A stretch of 24,111 nt of DNA from Chrysochromulina tobinii. Its lineage: Eukaryota > Haptophyta > Prymnesiales > Chrysochromulinaceae. The stretch covers positions 1-24,111 of the forward strand of contig JWZX01002585.1 in NCBI GenBank assembly GCA_001275005.1, read 5' to 3'. Below, piece by piece: positions 8,966 through 16,265 of this stretch. Under the pieces are notes generated by a model. It searched no databases. It was not told the DNA's origin and saw nothing but the letters and a program-made list of their open reading frames with translations. The translations under genes and the position numbers were made by a program. Position 1 is the first letter of the stretch; every line of letters starts with the position of its first letter.

Positions 8966-9285
8966 TGTTGCGTCAGTTTCAAAGTGCCACACGAGTACGG
9001 GACGTCATTCGGTTGTTTCAATTTTTTCATGCTCGGAAGGAACGTTTCAGCGTCCTGACCAGACTTTGCGTCGAAAAGGATCACACTGGTTGAAGCAGAG
9101 TCAGTTTATGTCGCTTTCAAACCTACTTGGTGACGCAATCGGTCACTGCAAACTTGAAAACCCCCGTTTGGGATTCCTCTCAAGTGAGGGCTCTCGACAT
9201 CGAACAAACGCCCTCCCCCAGTGCAGCGCGGCGCGTGCGTGCGTGTGCGTGCCGCGAATCTGCATAAAGCGTCGATCTCGAACCT
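8966..9285. promoter_or_regulatory. Divergent intergenic region of EF-hand and MAPK genes
   Basis: This 320-bp gap separates the ATGs of two head-to-head genes, so both promoters must lie in it or overlap. It contains a short GCGTGCGTGTGCGTG run (about 9232-9250) just upstream of the kinase. No clear TATA box was seen. Shared control of the two genes is inference from arrangement only. Confidence 0.4.
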
Positions 9286-10739
9286 ATGCCGGCGGACACG
9301 TCTTCGGCATCACTAGACGAGATTGATCGTGGCGTCCTACGTCGTTTCGACGTCACGCGAAAGCTGGGCAAGGGCGCGTATGGCATCGTTTGGCAGGCCA
9401 CAGACCGCAAGTCCAAGCAGAAGGTGGCTCTGAAGAAGAGCTTCGACGCCTTCCAGAACTCGACGGACGCGCAGCGCACGTACCGTGAGGTGAATATTTG
9501 CCGCATGCTCCATCCTCACGAGAATATCATCGGGTTGCTGCTCGTGCTCAAGGCGGACAATGACCGCGATCTGTACATGATCTTTGACTACATGGACACA
9601 GACTTGCACGCCGCGATCCGTGCAGAGATCTTGGAAGAGGTGCACAAGCAGTACATCACCTGGCAGTTGTTCCGTGCGCTCAAGTACATGCACTCGGCCG
9701 GGCTCGTGCACCGCGACATCAAGCCGGCCAATCTACTGCTCGACGGGGACTGTCTAATGAAGGTGTGTGCCGCGCATCACTGACTGTTTTGCCGCTCGCG
9801 TCCGTTTACGACCGCGACCTTGACTCGCGCTGCCCCCTCGGCAGGTGTGCGACTTTGGCTTGGCGAGGACCGTTGGTACCATCAGAGAACGAGTGATGGG
9901 GCACCATCATCATCACGGGAATGACGTCGACTCGGAAGCAGTCATGACCGACTACATCGCGACACGCTGGTTCCGCCCGCCCGAGATCCTATGCGGCTCG
10001 CAGTCGTACGACTTCTCGACGGACATGTGGGCGGCCGGCTGCGTGCTGGCCGAGATGTACAAGGGAAAGACATGCTTTTCGGGCACGAACACCCTCGGGC
10101 AACTCGACCAGGTGAGAGCATCTGATGACCACTGATGACCACTGATGACCCACTGATGACCACTGATGACCACTGATGACCACTGATGACCCACTGATGA
10201 CCACTGATGACCACTCACAATTCGACAATGGATGTGATGACCACTGATGACCGCTGATGATCACTCACAATTCGACAATGGATGTGATGCAGATCTTTTT
10301 GCTCCTCGGCTGGCCCTCGGAGGAGGCCATTGCCAATCTTCACTCGCCGTTTACGCGGAGCATGCTCGAAGCGTGCGGCGGCGAGCCGAGCCCCGAGAAG
10401 CAGGCAGCAGCATGGGCCGAGCTCGCGAGCATAATCTCAAACGAGCTCGCTGTCGACCTGCTCAAGCGGCTGCTCGTGGTCGACCCATGCGCCCGTCTCA
10501 GCGCGAGCAGCGCGCTCGAGCATGAGTACGTGGCACCTTTCCACGATCCACCCAAGGAGACCTCAGCCAGCTTCATTGCTGAGCTCAAGATTGACGACAA
10601 CGTCAAGAAGACGACCGCTAATTACCGAGAGGAGCTCTACGCAACCCTGCTGCCGCAGGAGAAGGACAAGGCCTATCGTGACAGGAGCACTCCTGGCAAA
10701 AACGCACCGGACTATCGGCGCACGAGCGTAGTTGCATGA
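9286..10739 (+). CDS. ERK7/MAPK15-like mitogen-activated protein kinase, three exons
   Basis: The gene model joins 9286-9762, 9845-10111 and 10293-10739, giving 396 residues. Both introns are GT-AG, both are phase 0, and each junction falls inside conserved kinase sequence (MK/VCDFG and LDQ/IFLLLGW). Kinase motifs: glycine loop GKGAYG (28-33), catalytic lysine VALK (Lys50), HRDIKPAN (142-149), DFG (162-164), activation motif T194-D-Y196, then IATRWFRPPEI. The segments GIVW, FDAF-x4-TDAQRT and NDRDLY...MDTDL are characteristic of the ERK7/ERK8 (MAPK15) branch. Animal members have TEY, whereas this one has TDY. Unusually, the activation segment carries five consecutive His (179-183). The C-terminal tail is short (~60 residues after the kinase core), unlike the long tail of animal ERK7. 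Known ERK7 roles include cilia and stress or autophagy signalling; a role here is inferred from family. Confidence 0.92.
9763..9844 (+). other. Intron 1 of the MAPK gene
   Basis: This 82-nt intron has donor GTGTGT and acceptor GGCAG. Reading through it hits a stop after VCAAHH, and removing it restores the invariant VCDFGLAR motif. Confidence 0.9.
10123..10212 (+). repeat. TGATGACCAC decamer minisatellite
   Basis: Nine near-identical units start at 10123, 10133, 10143, 10154, 10164, 10174, 10184, 10195 and 10205. The units at 10143 and 10184 are 11 bp because of an extra C, giving a 41-bp higher-order period. Three more degenerate units follow at 10235, 10245 and 10255. The array lies wholly inside intron 2 of the MAPK gene, so unit-number changes would not alter the protein directly. 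Confidence 0.95.
10212..10289 (+). repeat. 28-bp duplication inside intron 2
   Basis: The block at 10212-10239 (beginning CACTCACAATTCGAC) is repeated exactly at 10262-10289, a 50-bp offset. The second copy leads into the real acceptor CAG. The first copy continues as ACCAC instead, so only the 3'-most copy has the splice site. Confidence 0.95.
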
Positions 10740-10903
10740 GCATGAGCCAGCGAGAGGCCGGAGCAGGTGAGCATGAGAGCAAGTGAAAGGCCGGAGTCAG
10801 CAGACCATCCCTCTCGGGCAAGGCCGCCACGGCGCAGGCGGCTGGCACGTGCACCCTTCTCAGAGGTGGCCGTGCGCAGGTGTGGTGCCTCGCGCGCGGC
10901 CCA

Positions 10904-10911
10904 TATATAAA
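10904..10911 (+). promoter_or_regulatory. TATA box-like sequence
   Basis: TATATAAA lies within a GC-rich region downstream of the MAPK gene. No coding region follows at promoter distance, so it may serve a non-coding transcript or be chance. Confidence 0.25.
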
Positions 10912-11050
10912 TGGCATGGACGTAGAATGAGCGTGTGAGCGAGAGCGAGGAGGATGAGAGGCGGCGCAGAGAGTGGCGTGGGAGATCGAGAGGGAGATCG
11001 AGGGGAGGTTTGGTGCTCGCCACAGCGCTTGTCACCGCGCTCGCAACAGC

Positions 11051-11136
11051 GCTCGTCATAGAGGCGCGGCGTCACTCTCATCGAAGCGAGATGAGACCTC
11101 GGGGAGGTAGCGCTCGCCATAGAGGCGCGGCGTCAC
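11051..11136. repeat. 25-bp direct repeat pair
   Basis: Copies at 11051-11075 and 11112-11136 (GCTCGYCATAGAGGCGCGGC...) differ at one base and are 61 bp apart. Similar CTCATCGA words follow each copy, which suggests a larger diverged duplication. Confidence 0.85.
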
Positions 11137-11874
11137 CGCTCATCGAGGAAAAGGACAGGCAAGCGATGCATGCAGGACACACGTGCGGTGCGTCGCGGAG
11201 CCGATCTGCGATCAGGTAAGTGGTGCCTTCCCTATGCGCGCGGCCACGGTGGACCGCGCCGTCCGAGAAGCGGGTGCGGCCGTGTCCCACCCCCGCCCGT
11301 ACCCCGCCCGAGATGCGCGCGCGCCGCGCGGCGGCTGCGCATGCCCGTGATTCGGCCTGTGTGCCTCGATCTCGACGAAGAGTACCGGGACGACGACCAC
11401 GATACGTCCGCGGCGGGATCGGTAGAGACTAGAGTCACGACGACATCATGGACGACATGGACTCGTGGCATGACGAGCGGCGCGGAGACGTGTCACGAAA
11501 GAGTCTCGCGAGTCCGCGGGTCGCAGGCGTGCTAGAGTCACATATGTACGGTATAGCATGTGCTCGGGGGACCGAGCGATAGGCCGCCGCGGGTGGAGCC
11601 GCGGCAGCGGGGGTGCACGCCGGCTTTCCTGTTCACGACCACGGTCCCGGAACGAGTAATATTTTTCTACTAAAACTAATTCGTCTATCATGATTTTTCG
11701 CATGGACCTTTTAGGACCTTTAACCTTTTGCTTTTCGTCGGACCCAGTCCCAGAAAGCGACATCTAGGCGAGAGCGCACCGCCGGGCCCTCAGACCTACT
11801 GTGGGCACATGATAGACACATCACACCGTGCGTTGTATTAAGACGCGTTTTGGCCTTATTGGGCAATCTATGGT

Positions 11875-13077
11875 ATGCCAATGGGGCCGTTGGGGGCGGG
11901 GTCCATAAGATGTCCGGACTGCCGTGGGGAGTCCATCAACACTACGGAAACAGCAAACGATGACGGTGATAGGACGTGGTGGAGTCCTAACCCTTACCCT
12001 AACCCTATCCCAAGGTTTCGAGGAAAAGAGTCGCCGGTGGGGGCATTCACAGCCAATGTTTACAGTGCCTGTGGCGGAGGAAGCAAAACGCGCATGAGAC
12101 TCACTATCCGAGAAGCGCCGGCGCACGTGACCGCGCCGACGCATCGCAGCATTGTGCGCTCGCCAGTCGGCGCCGTCCCCATAGCGGTGCTGCTGGCCTT
12201 CGCTAGTGTCGACGAGCCACCCATCGCATATCTTGCAGTGGCTCCCCACGCGGCTCAGTTGGCATCATCCTCGTCCTCCTCAGTAACCTTTGCTGGATGT
12301 GCAAGCTGTTTGCGATTGCCGCCAGAGCCCAACCCATACCGGCACGTAGCTGGACTTGAACTGCTACGGTATGCCACCAGGAATCTCGAGTGCATGCGGG
12401 CGAGTGGACCTCTGTTCGCGGAGCCCAACTCAATGGCCGACGTGGAGGAGCTGACACACATGGGCTTCACACCGGCCGTCGCGCGCGACGACACGGAGCT
12501 GCCACTGCTTGCGTTCATCTCGCGGCGGCCGCTCTCGGAGCTCGCCGCCGCGGACGGCAGCCACGCAGCCCTTCGCGTCTCCAACATCCGTGCTTCGGTC
12601 CAGTTTTGGTCGCTGCTCCACTTTGTGCCCATTCGCACCTTCAGTACGTCGGGAGCCCGTGCCACCTGGCTGAGCGCACCATGGACGCCGCTGTCTATCG
12701 AGCTCATTGAGGTCCCCAGCCACATGCTCACAGGCGTGCCACTACCTTCGGAGAACGCCCTTGGCCTCGCGCACGTATCCATCGACGTCACGAGCCTCGG
12801 GCTTAGCTGTGTGAGCACGATCGAGGTGCTGCAGAGGCGCTCGAAGGCGCTCTTCGGCCGCACGCTGCGCGTGCTCACGCCGCCGCATCAGCAGATGATG
12901 GGCGATCTCGTCGCCGAGGTTGCCCTCGTGCGCGCGCCAGACGGTGTGCAGCTCGAGCTAGTCCATCGGCTTGGGCGGCTCGCCACCCAACCTGAGGACG
13001 ACTGGATGCTCGACGAGTCCAAATTGCCACCGGCCCCCGTGAAGCCGACGGGTGACTGCGCCCAGCAGGCCAGCTGA
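11875..13077 (+). CDS. Glyoxalase/VOC-superfamily domain protein
   Basis: This is a 400-residue frame from ATG 11875. An in-frame ATG at 12094 (residue 74) is an alternative start and would put the telomere-like tract at 11986-12010 in the 5' UTR. The C-terminal half (about 228-368) is a vicinal-oxygen-chelate fold: SHAALRVSNIRASVQFW begins one beta-alpha-beta module and LGLAHVSIDV the second. Residues in the usual metal positions are present: His230, Glu276 (SIELIE), His300 and Glu361 (LELVHRL). This argues for a metal-dependent enzyme such as a lactoylglutathione lyase-like or dioxygenase-like member, but the substrate cannot be told. Residues 140-225 form an unrecognised region. The N-terminal ~130 residues are poorly structured with a Ser run; SPVGAVPIAVLLAFASV might be a targeting segment. 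Confidence 0.75.
   Translation: MPMGPLGAGSIRCPDCRGESINTTETANDDGDRTWWSPNPYPNPIPRFRGKESPVGAFTANVYSACGGGSKTRMRLTIREAPAHVTAPTHRSIVRSPVGAVPIAVLLAFASVDEPPIAYLAVAPHAAQLASSSSSSVTFAGCASCLRLPPEPNPYRHVAGLELLRYATRNLECMRASGPLFAEPNSMADVEELTHMGFTPAVARDDTELPLLAFISRRPLSELAAADGSHAALRVSNIRASVQFWSLLHFVPIRTFSTSGARATWLSAPWTPLSIELIEVPSHMLTGVPLPSENALGLAHVSIDVTSLGLSCVSTIEVLQRRSKALFGRTLRVLTPPHQQMMGDLVAEVALVRAPDGVQLELVHRLGRLATQPEDDWMLDESKLPPAPVKPTGDCAQQAS
11986..12010. repeat. Telomere-like CCCTAA interstitial tract
   Basis: About four consecutive hexamers of CCCTAA type (CCTAA, CCCTTA, CCCTAA, CCCTAT) equal TTAGGG repeats on the other strand. The tract is too short and internal to be a chromosome end. It falls in the 5' part of the VOC-domain gene. 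Confidence 0.7.
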
Positions 13078-13938
13078 CGCTAAGCGCGTCGAGGCCACTC
13101 GCTTCGATGCGACGCGCAGCTGTTGCGGATCATTCGATGAGAGGCTGATGAGCGGGCTGTGAGAGGCTGATGAGCGCTTAACGCCCACCTCCATGGGAGC
13201 GACGTATCAGCTCGCGCGGCTCCCGAACATCCACCGAACATCTTCGACATGACGGCAGTGTGCTCACGTGGCAGAGCATTGGGCAGTTCCAATGTGCCAG
13301 GCACGCTGCTCGAGAGACACCCTCCCACCGCACGTTCGCGCAGACGGACCGGGTGTTAGTAACCCGGGATGTGTACTTACGCACTAGATGGAATTAATAG
13401 TTTCGTCTGGACGTCTCGGCCGCCCTCGCGCGGTGCGGGGGCAGACGCTCGGGCCGGCGCACCGGCGCACCGCGGCACGGACGGCACGAGGACGCAGCGC
13501 GGGCCCGCGCCGCCGCGGGCGGCGACGCCAGCCGCGCGCGCGCGATCAAAATAAGAATTTCGGACGGCGGCATCAACACACACCTGTGCACTCGGCTCCG
13601 CGCTCAGGCGCTCTCCACTCGTCATCTACTCCGCCGTCCTCCATCCTCGTCGCAGTCTCTGGCTCAACCGCATGTGGGTTTCCATGCGATCTGGATGTGA
13701 TCTCGACGACTCGACAGACCTAGATCCCTTTGTGTGCTGCTGCTGCTGCTGCTGCTGCTCACTGCTGTGCTGCTGAGCTCCTCCATCGGCACCGCGCGTG
13801 CCGCCTCTCTAACGCCTACGCCGCCGCCTCGGCCGCACCGCCGGTTCGAAAGCGGAAAGCGCGCATGCGCACCGCCATTGCGAGCGCCGCCCGCGGCCGA
13901 GGCCATCGACTCATCTCGACTCATCTCGAGGGCTCGGC
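13078..13938. other. Convergent intergenic region with GC-rich block and short repeats
   Basis: This region lies between the 3' ends of the VOC gene (+) and the HOP gene (-); no gene was recognised. It holds a direct repeat of TGAGAGGCTGATGAGCG (13138-13154 and 13160-13176), a very GC-rich block at 13418-13546, eight TGC triplets at 13735-13758, and tandem TCATCTCGAC decamers at 13911-13930. Confidence 0.5.
13735..13758. repeat. (TGC)8 trinucleotide microsatellite
   Basis: Eight perfect TGC triplets are followed by further CTGCTG words to about 13775. The tract lies in the intergenic region downstream of HOP, with no coding context recognised. Confidence 0.9.
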
Positions 13939-15636
13939 TCATCTGACCTGGAGCACGCCGGCGGCGATGAGCTTCTGGAGCTTGGCGCTGATGACCGGGT
14001 CTTGCATCGCCGCCTGCGCCTTTTTGGGGTCCGTTTGCATCTCGCCGAGGATGGAGCGCATCTGCGCGTCGCCGAGGATGGCTTGAATCTCCGGATCGGC
14101 CATCGCGCGCGCTTGCCGCTCCTTATCGACCTCGCCGCTGCTGGCCTGCATGTTGATGGTCGCAACGACGTTGTCGAGACCCGCCTTGGCCGCAGCATTA
14201 TCGGGCTCGAGCTTGAGGATCATGTTGTACGCGTCCATAGCCTTGTGGTACTCCTTGAGGAAGAAGTGCACGCCGGCCTTGCGGCTCCACCCCTTCACGA
14301 AGGTGGGCTCCATGGAGATGGAGGTCTCCGCATCCTTGAGCGCGAGCTGCCACTCCATGAGCTTCTGATAGCACGCCGCGCGGTTGGAGTAGGGCACGTG
14401 GTCCTTCGGGTTGCGCTTCATCGCCTCCGTGTACTTGGCGATCGCCTCGGGAAACTTGCCCGCCTTGAAGAGCTCGTTGCCTTCCGCACGCGCCGCCTCG
14501 GCGAGCTCCGGGTTGATGTACGCATGGGTCTCGAGCTCCTTGAGCTTCTTCTGCAGCGCCTTGAGCTTCTTCTCGATCTCGTCGGTACGGTCCTCCATAA
14601 GTGAATCCTCGAAGGCTTTGACTGCCTCGGGCAGCTTCTGCAGCTTCTCGTACGCGTTGCCCATGCGCGCGAACGCCTTGGCTACGATCTTGTAGTCGGC
14701 GCGTGCCGACCGGCCCACCTCGATGGCCTTCTTGCACTGTGTGATGCACTCGTCGTACAGCTTCTGCTCGAAGCGCACGGCGGAGAGATTGTTGTAGTAC
14801 GTCATCTCCTCCGGTAGCTCCGCGATCGCCGCCTCGTAGTGCGTGATCGCCTCCTCAAACTTCTTCGCTTTGTACGCGTCGTTACCTTTCAGCTTGTGCG
14901 CCTCGGCCGCCGCCTTCTTGGCCTTGGTCGCCTTCTCCTCTTCAGTGAGCTCGACCTCGGGCTCGGGCTCCGGTGCGGGCGCGGGCGCCTTGCGAGAGGG
15001 CGGTGGCGTCGGCGCCGCCGACGAGGAGGCGCCAAAGCCATCGCCCATCGAGTCGGGCGTCATGATGTTGACGCCCATCAGAACGCCCATCACCTGCAAT
15101 ATGCGCGGGTCGTTCATGTGCATCGAGATCGAGTCGGGGTTGCGCTGGATCTGCTGGATCTTCATCATGAAGCTTGGATCGGCCAGGAAGGAGGCCGTCT
15201 GCGGGTTAGATGCGATCTTCGAGATCACGTCTGGCGCGCCGAAGATGTTGGCGAGGCCGCCAAGGCCACCCGCGCCCTTGTCCCGCTCTGCCTCCTTCTT
15301 TGCGTCCGCGAGACCCTTGGTCAGCATCGCCAGCCCGGGCTCCACGGTGAGGCCCTTTTCGTACGCGGCGATCGCCGCGTCGTACTGGCCGAGGCCGTGC
15401 AGCGCGGCGCCCTTGCGGCCGTAGCCCTTGCCCCAGTCCGGTTGCATCTCGACGCACTTGGTCGCGTCTTTGAGCGCCTCCTCCCACTTGCCTATGCCGC
15501 CGTACGCGGCCGAGCGGTTGGAGTACAGTACGTGCGTCGCGCCCAGATCGATCGCCTTCGTGTAGTGCTCGATCGCCTCCGCGAACCTGCCTGCCTGGAA
15601 GGCTTCCGTGCCTTTCGCTTTGGCCTCTTCCGCCAT
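13939..15636 (-). CDS. STI1: Hsp70-Hsp90 organizing protein (HOP/STI1)
   Basis: This 565-residue protein starts at ATG 15636; the frame upstream begins only with TTG, and CTTTGCAG directly before the ATG could even be a splice acceptor in the 5' UTR. It has the full HOP layout: TPR1 (2-105), DP1/STI1 domain (about 134-190, with DPRILQVMGVLMG), Pro/Ala/Glu linker (205-240), TPR2A (242-355), TPR2B (377-490) and DP2 (about 512-562, with MADPEIQ...DPVISAKLQKL). Length and order match the animal and plant proteins (about 540-580). HOP binds the EEVD tails of Hsp70 and Hsp90 and passes clients between them in the cytosol. Clamp residues are largely kept (N40, K and R of WGKGYGRK in TPR1), but the first clamp Asn of TPR1 is Thr10. 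It is head-to-head with the RING-PHD gene, 629 bp apart. Confidence 0.97.
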   Translation of the reverse strand: MAEEAKAKGTEAFQAGRFAEAIEHYTKAIDLGATHVLYSNRSAAYGGIGKWEEALKDATKCVEMQPDWGKGYGRKGAALHGLGQYDAAIAAYEKGLTVEPGLAMLTKGLADAKKEAERDKGAGGLGGLANIFGAPDVISKIASNPQTASFLADPSFMMKIQQIQRNPDSISMHMNDPRILQVMGVLMGVNIMTPDSMGDGFGASSSAAPTPPPSRKAPAPAPEPEPEVELTEEEKATKAKKAAAEAHKLKGNDAYKAKKFEEAITHYEAAIAELPEEMTYYNNLSAVRFEQKLYDECITQCKKAIEVGRSARADYKIVAKAFARMGNAYEKLQKLPEAVKAFEDSLMEDRTDEIEKKLKALQKKLKELETHAYINPELAEAARAEGNELFKAGKFPEAIAKYTEAMKRNPKDHVPYSNRAACYQKLMEWQLALKDAETSISMEPTFVKGWSRKAGVHFFLKEYHKAMDAYNMILKLEPDNAAAKAGLDNVVATINMQASSGEVDKERQARAMADPEIQAILGDAQMRSILGEMQTDPKKAQAAMQDPVISAKLQKLIAAGVLQVR

Positions 15637-16265
15637 CTGCAAAGCAGTCAAAGTCTCTTGTGCGTCCGTGCTGGCGTGAAAGCCCTGCGTGCGAGAGCGC
15701 GCGCGCAGAGGTGAGCTTTGCGCGCCTGGCAACGATTTGCTGCGAAGTGGGTATGCTCTTGCTCGCAGTGCAGCGACTCATCTGGCTCGCCTCGCGCTCA
15801 AATGAACAGAGCAGCACTGGTTAGCTCTGCTGCAGCCGCAGCTGACGCAGAGAGTAGAGGCAGAGCAGTGTGCACAACAGGTTCAGGAAGCCGAGCCTGT
15901 CCATCGCGACGCTCACCTTTGTGAACGAGGCTTCGGGACGTCGAACGCGTTCTTTTTCAAGAATGAGACAAACAAAACATGAAAGGTCCAAAAGGCACGA
16001 TGAGTCGCCCCGGTGCGCGCCGCGATGATCAAGAGGAAGACGTTGTGGATACATGTAAGTTCAGTTCAGTACATGTAAGGGCTCGGGGCTATCCAGCTAC
16101 AAGTATGCCTGTATGCCACGCACCGCGCCCTTCGATACAATTCACATCGCGTCGGTGGGCGCCCCTAAGGAGGCGGATGCGCGACCGCCAGTGAATTTTT
16201 AAGGGACTAGACTAGACTTGACTTGGCTTGTCTTGTGTTGAGGACTTTTGAAAGGAACGCGTTCG
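15637..16265. promoter_or_regulatory. Divergent intergenic region of HOP and RING-PHD genes
   Basis: This 629-bp gap lies between two start codons pointing away from each other. Contents: a weak heat-shock-element-like dyad TTCAAGAA (15956-15963) with further TTC/GAA words at 15943-15952; a repeated ACATGTAAG at 16051 and 16071, 20 bp apart with TTCAG pairs between; and an ACTTG pentamer run at 16206-16240, just before the RING-PHD ATG. No TATA box is obvious. Confidence 0.4.
16206..16240 (+). repeat. ACTTG-type pentamer tandem run
   Basis: Seven consecutive pentamers (ACTAG, ACTAG, ACTTG, ACTTG, GCTTG, TCTTG, TGTTG) end 26 bp before the ATG of the RING-PHD gene. The same ACTTGACTTG words occur upstream of the lumenal protein gene at 1885-1894 and, read on its sense strand, at 1873-1882 too. 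Confidence 0.7.

Larger units (their letters stand above)
10112..10292 (+). other. Intron 2 of the MAPK gene, filled with repeats
   Basis: This 181-nt intron has donor GTGAGA and acceptor TGCAG. Removing it joins GTNTLGQLDQ to IFLLLGWPSEE, the expected MAPK sequence. Most of it consists of a TGATGACCAC minisatellite plus a duplicated 28-bp block that includes most of the intron's own 3' end. Confidence 0.9.
10740..11874. other. Long non-coding stretch with several direct repeats
   Basis: No convincing gene was found in 1.1 kb; open frames here start only from GTG or are low complexity. Contents: an imperfect ~32-bp direct repeat (10738-10768 and 10769-10801) sharing GAGCATGAG and AGGCCGGAG; a strong TATA-like word TATATAAA (10904-10911); GA-rich sequence at 10935-11010; a 25-bp repeat pair at 11051 and 11112; and an AT-rich patch around 11655-11740 with a GGACCTTTTA repeat. 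It could include a 3' UTR and an unrecognised non-coding transcript. Confidence 0.5.

Noticed and set aside
10123-10212. Regular repeat array resembling a CRISPR
   Set aside because: Units are directly adjacent 10-mers without spacers, and the host is eukaryotic.
9942-10264. Minus-strand frames encoding repeated ISGHQWSSV
   Set aside because: They are translations of the intronic TGATGACCAC minisatellite, open in several frames only because of the repeat.
10123-10289. Repeated TGATGA and CTGA words suggesting box C/D snoRNAs
   Set aside because: The words come from the decamer repeat itself; there is no terminal stem or guide spacing.
11986-12010. Chromosome end or telomere
   Set aside because: The tract has only about four degenerate hexamers with unique sequence and genes on both sides.
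13841-13860. GGTTCGAAAGC as a tRNA B box
   Set aside because: It lacks the CC end of the B box, and no A box or cloverleaf could be built around it; similar words near 948 and 9277 also failed.
14839-15714. Plus-strand open frame of 291 codons
   Set aside because: It is antisense to the clear HOP/STI1 gene and is Leu/Arg-rich with no domain: a GC-rich shadow.
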